64,000 nucleotides of DNA from Anaeromusa acidaminophila DSM 3853 (GTDB lineage Bacteria; Bacillota; Negativicutes; Anaeromusales; Anaeromusaceae): assembly GCF_000374545.1 (NCBI RefSeq), contig NZ_KB894587.1:62001-126000 (forward strand), in the 5' to 3' direction. The translations under genes and the position numbers were made by a program. Below are positions 58,097 to 64,000 of the stretch, in pieces; positions within the stretch are counted from its first letter, which is position 1, and every line of letters begins with the position of its first letter. The notes beneath the pieces are model-generated. The model worked only from the letters and a program-made list of their open reading frames with translations. It had not been told where the DNA came from and ran no database searches.

Positions 58097-58132
58097 AAAA
58101 ATCCTGTCCGGCCTAGCTGGGCAGGATTTTTG
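58097..58132 (+). terminator. Intrinsic terminator of the asparaginase gene
   Basis: AAAAATCCTG and CAGGATTTTT form the stem base, followed by a T-rich tract. It separates the asparaginase gene from the CARF-HEPN gene. Confidence 0.88.
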
Positions 58133-58228
58133 TATTTTTTCTTTTTCCCCATTTTACAAGCAGGTTTTCCTCTCCTAACGTCTAACCCTTTATTTAATAT
58201 ATATTATACCCCCAAGGAGGTCTCGAAC

Positions 58229-59512
58229 ATGGTTCTACACAGCCCATCCATTCTTATCAGTTTTCTCGACAGCCGAGACCCCGGACCGGAAAGCCCGTTG
58301 CAAGCCTTATGCCGTCAAATCGCTCCGCAAGTAGTATATTTGCTGCCCTGCGCGCCTACGGAAGCTCCCGGGTCCTCCCTGTCCCAAGAAGCGGCAGAAG
58401 CCATGCGTGAATGGCTGCATACCGCCTACAGTCCCTCCTTGCCTGTATATATTCGGCCCATAAGCACAGCCGATCCAACTAGCTTTACTGATATGCTCGC
58501 TGCCAGCAAGCATACTTTGCTGACCATTATCCAACATTGGCAGCAACACCCGCCGCAATTCCATCTTAATACTTCTTCCGGCACGGAAGCGATGAAGGGC
58601 GTTCTCCTTCTCTTATGCGAAGCCGGCCTTATTCCCAATGCCACCCTTTGGCAGGCGCAGCCGGTTGTCAATCACGCCTCCCACCTGAAGCTCTCTCGTC
58701 TGCAGCCTACCTTGCTGAGTGAAGAAATGAGCCTAGAGCAAATCCGGCCCTTAGCCGAAGAAATGCGGTTTGCTGAATTGGCTCGCGAATGCCAGCAAAT
58801 TAAATCGGTAACCCTTTGCGCCGACTGCAGCCGCGCCGCTGGCTTGATGACGGAAATTTTTCAAGCCTATCACTATTGGGACGCCATGCAATACGCGGAA
58901 GCCTCCCGCCTATTGCGCAGCCTTTGCTATAAGCTATCCGACATTCCCGATGCGGAACTTCCTGCAGAAATACTATCCAAGCAATTTTTATTTCTTGTTC
59001 GCCTGCTTACTAACGAAGAAATGTACAATCTTGATTACTTGACAGAGCTGGCCTTTGGCTGCGAACGCTGTTTTCTGCGCGGCGATTATCAAGGAGTCTT
59101 CCTGCGTTTCCGCCGCTTTTACCAAGGTCTTTGCACCTATTTACTTCAACAGGCTCAACAAGAAATTCCAGCATCCCTTCACGAGCTGGAACAAGCGACG
59201 CTCGCCTTGACCGAAATGCCTGGACGCGACTTCTCGCTTTTTTGGAACGTCCACTTGGAATCTCGCCTTCTAGACGACCGAGTTCCCGCAGGTCATATTG
59301 TCGCCGCTCTCCACGAGCTATACCAGCGTTCTTTTTTGGGCCAAGGCATGCAGCCTCTCTTAGAGACGGAGAGCGCCGACGCCCTGCTGGTAGTACAAGA
59401 ACTAGCTCGCTATTTTCTACCCGCTTCCGACTATCCCTTGCAACGCGATACACTTGATAAACTTCTCCCCTTCCTGCAACAACAGGGCGTCACCGCCGCC
59501 CTTAGCTTTTGA
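58229..59512 (+). CDS. Stand-alone CARF-HEPN protein (Csm6/Csx1/TIGR02710-like)
   Basis: The 427-aa cytoplasmic protein starts SILISFLDSRDPGP and VVYLLPCAPTEAP, a Rossmann-like pattern. It then has FHLNTSSGTEAMKGVLLLLCEAG (around residues 111-133), close to the CARF motif N-x-S-S-G-T-x-x-M of Csm6/Csx1 and TIGR02710 proteins. A helical region (about 200-310, YHYWDAMQYAEASRLL) follows. Near the C-terminus DDRVPAGH (R351-H356) fits the HEPN RNase RX4H motif. Known relatives bind cyclic oligoadenylate and cut RNA. No cas gene or CRISPR repeat occurs in the window. AAGGAGG precedes the ATG at 58229. Its own promoter must lie in the 96-nt gap after the asparaginase terminator. Confidence 0.75.
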   Translation: MVLHSPSILISFLDSRDPGPESPLQALCRQIAPQVVYLLPCAPTEAPGSSLSQEAAEAMREWLHTAYSPSLPVYIRPISTADPTSFTDMLAASKHTLLTIIQHWQQHPPQFHLNTSSGTEAMKGVLLLLCEAGLIPNATLWQAQPVVNHASHLKLSRLQPTLLSEEMSLEQIRPLAEEMRFAELARECQQIKSVTLCADCSRAAGLMTEIFQAYHYWDAMQYAEASRLLRSLCYKLSDIPDAELPAEILSKQFLFLVRLLTNEEMYNLDYLTELAFGCERCFLRGDYQGVFLRFRRFYQGLCTYLLQQAQQEIPASLHELEQATLALTEMPGRDFSLFWNVHLESRLLDDRVPAGHIVAALHELYQRSFLGQGMQPLLETESADALLVVQELARYFLPASDYPLQRDTLDKLLPFLQQQGVTAALSF

Positions 59513-59530
59513 GGATTTAACTCATAAAAC

Positions 59531-59557
59531 ACTTTCGCGTCTTTCGTGTATTTCGCG
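59531..59557. repeat. Three 9-nt tandem units
   Basis: ACTTTCGCG, TCTTTCGTG and TATTTCGCG follow in phase; the minus strand reads CGCGAAATA, CACGAAAGA and CGCGAAAGT. They lie between the CARF gene and the next terminator. Confidence 0.6.
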
Positions 59558-59574
59558 GTTCGATGATAATTTCC

Positions 59575-59627
59575 GGCATAAAAAACGGTTCCAGGCTTCG
59601 TATCAGCCTGGAACCGTTTTTTATGCC
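59575..59627. terminator. Bidirectional terminator, 23-bp perfect stem
   Basis: GGCATAAAAAACGGTTCCAG and three more bases pair perfectly with 59605-59627 around a 7-nt loop. The right arm covers the stop codon of the next minus-strand gene. It serves both converging genes. Confidence 0.95.
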
Positions 59628-60046
59628 AAAGGAATTTCTTTTTGAGGATGTTCCCGCAGCTCATCCACTAAAAGCCGCGCTTGAAAGATCTGTCGCTGCA
59701 GGACAACCCCGTATATCGGCGTTACGGCTGGACAACCGTCCGCCAGCCATTGTTCAGCCACACAGCCTACTGCATAGGTCACGCCGATACTGACGGGTAT
59801 GCGCAAAGGAGGAAAGGGAATGCGCTCATTCAAGTCTGCTTGCAATATGCCTCCCGGCAGTTGCTGCAAGAATTGCTGCGCTTGCTCCGACGTCAACTTC
59901 CGGTCATAAATAGTAGCTAAGCTGCAAATCAAAGCTACCTCGTTTTCCAGGAGATTGTCGCCGTCGGAAACCGCCAGCCAACCTGCATGCGCTGCCGCCC
60001 AGCGGCGCAATTCCTCGGCTTTGCCAGCCACAGCCTGCTTTCCCAT
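59621..60046 (-). CDS. Hypothetical protein, weak DUF697-like pattern
   Basis: The 141-aa protein has a helical N-terminal half and a central RIPVSIGVTYAVGCVAEQWLADG segment. That segment recalls the C-terminal part of DUF697/YcjF proteins, but the match is too short to rely on. It has no signal peptide. GGAGGAGAGG precedes the ATG. It is the last gene of a possible small operon after the 62-aa gene, convergent with the CARF-HEPN gene. Confidence 0.65.
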   Translation of the reverse strand: MGKQAVAGKAEELRRWAAAHAGWLAVSDGDNLLENEVALICSLATIYDRKLTSEQAQQFLQQLPGGILQADLNERIPFPPLRIPVSIGVTYAVGCVAEQWLADGCPAVTPIYGVVLQRQIFQARLLVDELREHPQKEIPLA

Positions 60047-60177
60047 ACCCTCTCCTCCTTTACGAACCTATCTTTTACTGACGATCTTCGCTGCCAGCTA
60101 CTAAAATCCTGCCTAGATAGTTGGTGGTTCTTTAAATATAGGTTAAAGGTTTTTAGCCCATACACCTCACCTCCCTT

Positions 60178-60366
60178 TTATTGCTCCCGTTCCAGCAAGA
60201 TAGTGGATGCGTAATAACAGTCCGGGCTGGTTCCTGTTGCAGCTATGCCCATGGGCGCCATGGTCACAACTCTCCAGCCGGTCGCAAGCAAGGAGTTTAA
60301 TTTATCAAGATTGCTCTTATTCCCGTAGCCGTGTTCTAAAATAAAAACCATCTGCGCTTTATTCAT
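60178..60366 (-). CDS. Small hypothetical protein
   Basis: The 62-aa protein (MNKAQMVFILEHGYGNKSN and on) has LNSLLATGWRVVTMAPMGIA, a pattern like small DUF4177-type proteins. GGAGAG lies 9 nt before the ATG, and the coding bias looks like that of its neighbours. The 131 nt between it and the next gene (60047-60177) hold a second good ribosome site but no convincing ORF. Confidence 0.6.
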   Translation of the reverse strand: MNKAQMVFILEHGYGNKSNLDKLNSLLATGWRVVTMAPMGIAATGTSPDCYYASTILLEREQ

Positions 60367-60417
60367 AACCAGCTATCTCTCCTTCCACTCAAAATTCCAA
60401 TAGCACTTCCAGCTCTT

Positions 60418-61446
60418 TTACTCTTCTTTTTCTAAAGAATATACCGCCGAAAAGTAAATGTACAAAATCGCCAACGTCGGCACAATAACCAGCATGCCAA
60501 AGACGCCGCTAATATGCCCCGCGAATAACACGCCAATCATAATAAACGCCGGATGCAGTTTTGTCGCCTTACCGACCAACGTCGGATAAATCAGGTTGTG
60601 ATTCAATTTAAACATAATAACGTAAAATATCAGCAGCTTCGTGGCCATCAGCGGATCTTGTATCAAAACCGTCGTAATCGCCAACAGCGAAGCGACGATC
60701 GGCCCTACGACCGGAATCCACTCGCCCACGGCCGATAAGAAAGCAAACAGCACAATATGATTAACTCCCAACAGCCACCCCACCGCCAGCACCGACAGCC
60801 CTGAAATAAGAGATACCGCCATTTGTCCTTGAATATACTTGCCCAGCATAAATGTCGCTTGATCGCAAAATTGCTGGATAACATTACCCGCCTTAGGAAA
60901 CAATTTTTTCACTCCATTGCGCCCCTTGCTGGCATCCTTCAAGAAATAGAACGTAATAATCGGGATCCCAATCATTTCCGCCAAATTGGAGCTGGTCTGC
61001 AAAATGGGTCCGATGGAAGCCTTGGCAAAGGAAACAGACCAAGCCGTTGCGGCCTGTAAAACCTGATTGGCCTGCTCCTGAACAAATTCAGCCGACCCAA
61101 GCCAAGGATGCTGCGCTGCCAACACCGTGGCAAAAGAGGCCATATTTTCGGCTATATTGGGCATATCTTTTACAAAATTGGTCAACGCCGGCAAAATACT
61201 CCCCGTAATAAAGGCCAAAATCAAAACAAATAAAAGAAAGAATCCCCCTAACGCCAAGGCGATCGCCAATGATTCCGGCAGCTTCTTGCGCAAAAACTGT
61301 ACCAGCGGCTTCAACAGCACCGCCAGCAATGTAGCAACAAACAAAACAATAAACAGAGGCCGGGCCAATAACGAGATCGTTAAAATCAAAACAAGCAACA
61401 ATACCCCAAATACAAGAAATTCTTTGGTTTTATTTAAAGAAAACAT
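60418..61446 (-). CDS. AI-2E family transporter (PerM/TqsA-like)
   Basis: The 342-aa protein has about 8 membrane helices, with the family pattern LARPLFIVLFVATLLAVLLKPLVQFL, ISGLSVLAVGWLLGVNHIVLFAFLSAVGEWIPVVGPIVASL and LVGKATKLHPAFIMIGVLFAG. Members export autoinducer-2 or act as sodium-proton antiporters; the substrate is not readable. The start at 61446 follows GGAGAGAGG. Confidence 0.9.
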   Translation of the reverse strand: MFSLNKTKEFLVFGVLLLVLILTISLLARPLFIVLFVATLLAVLLKPLVQFLRKKLPESLAIALALGGFFLLFVLILAFITGSILPALTNFVKDMPNIAENMASFATVLAAQHPWLGSAEFVQEQANQVLQAATAWSVSFAKASIGPILQTSSNLAEMIGIPIITFYFLKDASKGRNGVKKLFPKAGNVIQQFCDQATFMLGKYIQGQMAVSLISGLSVLAVGWLLGVNHIVLFAFLSAVGEWIPVVGPIVASLLAITTVLIQDPLMATKLLIFYVIMFKLNHNLIYPTLVGKATKLHPAFIMIGVLFAGHISGVFGMLVIVPTLAILYIYFSAVYSLEKEE

Positions 61447-61583
61447 TTCCTCTCTCCTTCTGCCACGTTCCAAGTTCTACATAGTTATTTGTTCTAAATC
61501 AGTCTTTTTCCTGTCTCCTATGGATATTTTTTTGCGAGCTTCACTGCGGCGACTTTTTTGTTCTGTAAATTACACACCAAATG

Positions 61584-61623
61584 CCAATAAGGGCCTTGAG
61601 CTAAAGCCCAAGACCCTTATTGG
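61584..61623 (-). terminator. Terminator of the QueG-like gene
   Basis: CCAATAAGGG..GAGC and GCCC..CCCTTATTGG pair around TAAA with a few wobbles. Its core 30 nt (61591-61620) recur with two differences downstream of the tRNA gene (63493-63522). Confidence 0.65.
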
Positions 61624-61683
61624 CTGGCACAAACACGATGTTCTCCTCTATGAGATTTCCAAAACCCCAATTACCCTAAATTT

Positions 61684-62373
61684 TCAGTTTTTCTTCTTAG
61701 CGCCATGTGGGCAAACCGCCACACAGACGCCGCAAACCAGTCCGTCAAATTGCGGATAGTTTTTAATTTTCCAGGCATCGCATTTTTTTACATCGACCAA
61801 GCTTTCTCGCAAAACTCCTATAGACCAGGCATTACCCACAATGGCCTGGGCCGGACAAGCTTCTACGCATCGCCGGCAACTGCCGCAAAAATTAGTTTTG
61901 GAAAAATCCTGCACAGGCAAGGGCAAGTCGGTAACCACCGTGGAAATACGAACTCTAGGGCCGAACCTTCTAGTAATCAAAAGCGAGCTCCTTCCTAGCC
62001 AGCCCAGACCGCTTTTGACGGCAGCCGTTTTATGAGGAAAATCGCCAGCCACATTCACAAAATCCGTTCGTTCGGAAGAAGCAAATGCATGGGCACGATA
62101 TCCCGTTTGCTCGATTGCCTGTTGAATTTGAAAAGTCAACGCATCTAGCCTCTCATTAACGCTACGATAGGCGTCATAATATACCTGGCCAGGTCCGTCC
62201 ACAACTGGATCCATAATCGCATCGGAAAGGGGTATGCCGATGGAAACTGCGAAAGGCAGCTCCTGCAAATCCTTGGGCAAGTCCTCTCCGACGTCAGCAA
62301 ATCTATATAGCAAATCCGGTATTCCTTCCAGCATCGCTATAACGCTTCGTTGTTTTTCCAGCTCTCCTTGCAT
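61684..62373 (-). CDS. QueG-like 4Fe-4S double-cluster protein
   Basis: The 229-aa protein resembles epoxyqueuosine reductase without its long C-terminal part. It has AAVKSGLGWLGRSSLLITRRFGPRVRISTVVTDLPL and then two ferredoxin-like motifs (CGSCRRCVEACPAQAI and CGVCVAVCPHG). It may be a cobalamin-dependent reductase relative or a shortened QueG. Its job is uncertain because the full-length QueG is about 350-380 aa. The ATG follows AAGGGGGG. Confidence 0.8.
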   Translation of the reverse strand: MQGELEKQRSVIAMLEGIPDLLYRFADVGEDLPKDLQELPFAVSIGIPLSDAIMDPVVDGPGQVYYDAYRSVNERLDALTFQIQQAIEQTGYRAHAFASSERTDFVNVAGDFPHKTAAVKSGLGWLGRSSLLITRRFGPRVRISTVVTDLPLPVQDFSKTNFCGSCRRCVEACPAQAIVGNAWSIGVLRESLVDVKKCDAWKIKNYPQFDGLVCGVCVAVCPHGAKKKN

Positions 62374-62478
62374 GAAACCAGCCCCCCTTATTGCTTTATT
62401 TCTAAATTATAACCGGAAGGCCTTTCGCTTTTGAAATTCAAATTCCCCATAAGATCATAGAAATCTTTTATATCAAGA

Positions 62479-63324
62479 CTATGGTTCCTGAAGCAATTGA
62501 AGCAGGGAGTTTACGAAAGAAGAAAGACGCTTATCCTGCCGAGTAATCGCCCAAAGAGTAATTTGAACCTCCGCCGCCTGCTTCAAAACAACTATTTCTC
62601 TTTCATCTTTGACAATAACGCGCGGCAATAAAGCGATTCCTAATCCCTCTGCCATGGCGCTCGTTACAGCGTCAAAATCGCTGTATTCAAACGCATAGGA
62701 CAAGCCATGCTTTTGCAGCAAGCCGTCACAGAGCTTGCGAAACGTACAGCCCGGCCGAAAATTGATAATCGGATACTCCGTAAGCTTAGAACGCTCTCCT
62801 TGGGCTAAAATACTTTTATGACCGCACCAAACAAGCTCATCCGAACGAAGAGTTACAGTCTCAAGATTCTTTTCCTCAATATAGTCATGCACAAGGCCGA
62901 TGTCGTATTGATTGCTCTTTAAGCCGTGCAACACCGCTTTAGAATTGGCGCAAATTACAACGCTTACGGTTCCCGCTGCCTTGGCTGCTTGCAACTTCAA
63001 TAAAGCGGGCGATAGGATGTGGTTAATATAATTAGTGGATAAGGCAATGCGAGTAGGCGCCCCTGCGGCGATGCTACCAAGATAATGGAAGGTTTCACGA
63101 TAAAGCGCCAGCATCTTTTCCGCCGGTTCTACTAAATAACTGCCCGCTTCGGTTATATAAAGTTTTTTCCCAATTCGTTCAAATAAGGGTACGCCAAAAT
63201 GATCTTCCAGCGTCCGAATTTGCGCCGATACGGCGGGCTGTGTAAAATTGAGCTGCTCCGCTGCTTGCGTAATATTCCCCAGCCGAGCGACCAAGCAAAA
63301 CGTTTTTAATAATTGAATATCCAT
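62479..63324 (-). CDS. LysR-family transcriptional regulator
   Basis: The 281-aa protein has an N-terminal winged helix (MDIQLLKTFCLVARLGNITQAAEQLNFTQPAVSAQIRTLEDHFG in pieces) and a periplasmic-binding-fold effector domain. The start at 63324 follows GAGG. It lies 105 nt upstream of the QueG-like gene on the same strand and may regulate that gene or itself. Confidence 0.92.
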   Translation of the reverse strand: MDIQLLKTFCLVARLGNITQAAEQLNFTQPAVSAQIRTLEDHFGVPLFERIGKKLYITEAGSYLVEPAEKMLALYRETFHYLGSIAAGAPTRIALSTNYINHILSPALLKLQAAKAAGTVSVVICANSKAVLHGLKSNQYDIGLVHDYIEEKNLETVTLRSDELVWCGHKSILAQGERSKLTEYPIINFRPGCTFRKLCDGLLQKHGLSYAFEYSDFDAVTSAMAEGLGIALLPRVIVKDEREIVVLKQAAEVQITLWAITRQDKRLSSFVNSLLQLLQEP

Positions 63325-63486
63325 ATGCACCTCAAGGACGCTAAATTAAATACTCACTAGAACTTGCTTTGTCCTACTCTCTACACAATAACACGAACAT
63401 ACTCTGGAAGCAAAAGCTCTCTTTGCTAGGAAAGCCCCCCTTTGAGCGCTCCTTGGTTAAATGCAAAACATATATTTTCAGATATA

Positions 63487-63522
63487 CAAAAAGAGCCTTG
63501 AGCCAAAGCCCAAGACCCTTAT
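63487..63522 (-). terminator. Terminator of tRNA-Arg
   Basis: GAGCCTTGAGC and GCCCAAGACCC pair with wobbles; the minus strand continues CTTTTTG. It is near-identical to the terminator at 61591-61620. Confidence 0.7.
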
Positions 63523-63528
63523 AATTAC

Positions 63529-63604
63529 TGGTGCTCCCGAGACGATTCGAACGTCCGACCAACGGTTTAGGAAACCGCTGCTCTATCCCCTGAGCTACGG
63601 AAGC
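63529..63604 (-). tRNA. tRNA-Arg (CCU)
   Basis: The 76-nt gene folds into a complete cloverleaf on the minus strand. The acceptor stem GCTTCCG pairs with CGGGAGC. The D arm is GCTC..GAGC, the anticodon loop TTCCTAA (anticodon CCT), and the T arm has TTCGAAT. The 3' ACCA is encoded. It reads AGG codons. Confidence 0.97.
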
Positions 63605-63662
63605 CAACACTACGTTACGTATTGTATCATTACGCAATTGCTAGTGTCAAATAAACGACGTC

Positions 63663-64000
63663 TTAGTGGCCGCCACAACCGCAGCTGCCGCCATGCGAGC
63701 CATGTCCGCCGCAAGCGTGGCGAGCGCCCTCTTGAAGCTTGAATTTTTCCATGCCGCCGCATTGCGGGCAAGCTAGCTCATACCCGTGTTTACCGCCCTC
63801 CGTGCATGGCGGTTCTTCCCAAACATGACCACAAGCTTTGCATTCGAATTGTCGATTTTTCATTTGATATGCTCCTCCTTCTACATGAACATGTTTTCCT
63901 CCAGCCAGCGCTTCTGCAACCTTTCGGCGCGCCTGGGCTAAGAGGCGTTGAAACGTTGGCCTAGAGAGCCCCATTTGGCTGGCGCAGGCTTCTTGATCTA
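63663..64000 (-). CDS. DUF134-family protein with metal-binding tail, partial
   Basis: The gene enters from the right edge. The visible 112 codons have a helix-turn-helix (DQEACASQMGLSRPTFQRLL), then ARRKVAEALAGGKHVHVEGGAY, as in DUF134/UPF0251 proteins. A rubredoxin-like zinc ribbon (CKACGHVW..CPQCGG) follows. The last 20 residues are very rich in His, Cys and Gly (HACGGHGSHGGSCGCGGH). It is probably a metal-responsive DNA-binding protein. The true start lies beyond the window. Confidence 0.85.
   Translation of the reverse strand, partial: DQEACASQMGLSRPTFQRLLAQARRKVAEALAGGKHVHVEGGAYQMKNRQFECKACGHVWEEPPCTEGGKHGYELACPQCGGMEKFKLQEGARHACGGHGSHGGSCGCGGH

Noticed and set aside
59531..59557. CRISPR-like repeat
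   Set aside because: Only three contiguous 9-nt units with no spacers. No array was found anywhere in the window, including around the CARF-HEPN gene.
59935..60165. 76-aa minus-strand ORF with a GTG start
   Set aside because: The ribosome site is too close to the GTG and most of the frame overlaps the 141-aa gene in another phase.

Overview
The window looks like chromosomal DNA from an anaerobic, diderm Firmicute of the Negativicutes (Sporomusaceae-like). The evidence is indirect: strong AGGAGG ribosome sites, T-box and intrinsic-terminator regulation, a clostridial-type single-chain PurL, an E. coli-type SpeD, GlnRS, a large acyl-CoA dehydratase-type activase, aspartate/fumarate genes and a group-4 membrane [NiFe] hydrogenase. 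No rRNA, insertion sequence, prophage or CRISPR array was seen. One tRNA gene is present. Most genes are on the minus strand; plus-strand blocks lie at 18.7-21.1 kb, 23.6-25.6 kb, 47.8-55.8 kb and 57.0-59.5 kb.

Layout. 0-9 kb: glpX (partial), fsa, a Cys-rich protein, a large lipoprotein, sppA, pyrG, argS and a DUF1934 gene. 9-11 kb: two tandem soluble chemoreceptors with a CdaR-like diacid sensor. 11-18.5 kb: a DUF2156 protein, an NSS transporter, purL and speD. 18.6-21.1 kb: an HD-GYP protein and a class II photolyase, followed by a dispersed intergenic repeat and a nested hairpin. 21.5-25.6 kb: a nitrogen block of glnK and amt (with tandem terminators in the amt leader) and, divergently, a T-box-controlled Lrp/aminotransferase pair. 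25.6-37.7 kb: zinc-ribbon protein, transketolase, SRPBCC protein, a three-gene lipid-linked glycosylation operon, DUF218, Fe-ADH, PHP phosphatase, VOC, fabH, a secreted SGNH hydrolase and a small unknown. 37.8-47.4 kb: giant activase, glnS, aspA and a DASS dicarboxylate transporter. 47.8-55.8 kb: a secreted unknown and a six-gene hydrogenase-4-like operon. 55.9-64 kb: nitrilase-family amidase, secreted asparaginase, a stand-alone CARF-HEPN protein, two small unknowns, an AI-2E-family permease, a QueG-like iron-sulfur protein, a LysR regulator, tRNA-Arg(CCU) and a DUF134 gene running off the right edge.

How the genes fit together. Secreted asparaginase, AspA, the dicarboxylate carrier and the omega-amidase-like enzyme suggest growth on asparagine, aspartate or fumarate. 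GlnK/Amt and the tRNA-Ala T-box aminotransferase handle nitrogen. The hydrogenase complex would couple H2 turnover to ion movement.

Most notable: the CARF-HEPN protein (58229-59512) with no CRISPR-Cas genes nearby; the compact hydrogenase with a ferredoxin-small-subunit fusion, no C-terminal maturation peptide and an altered terminal ligand motif; two consecutive terminator-like hairpins in the amt leader; and the alanine-type T-box that suggests the product of the aminotransferase. All functional statements rest on motif recognition by eye; no database search was possible.
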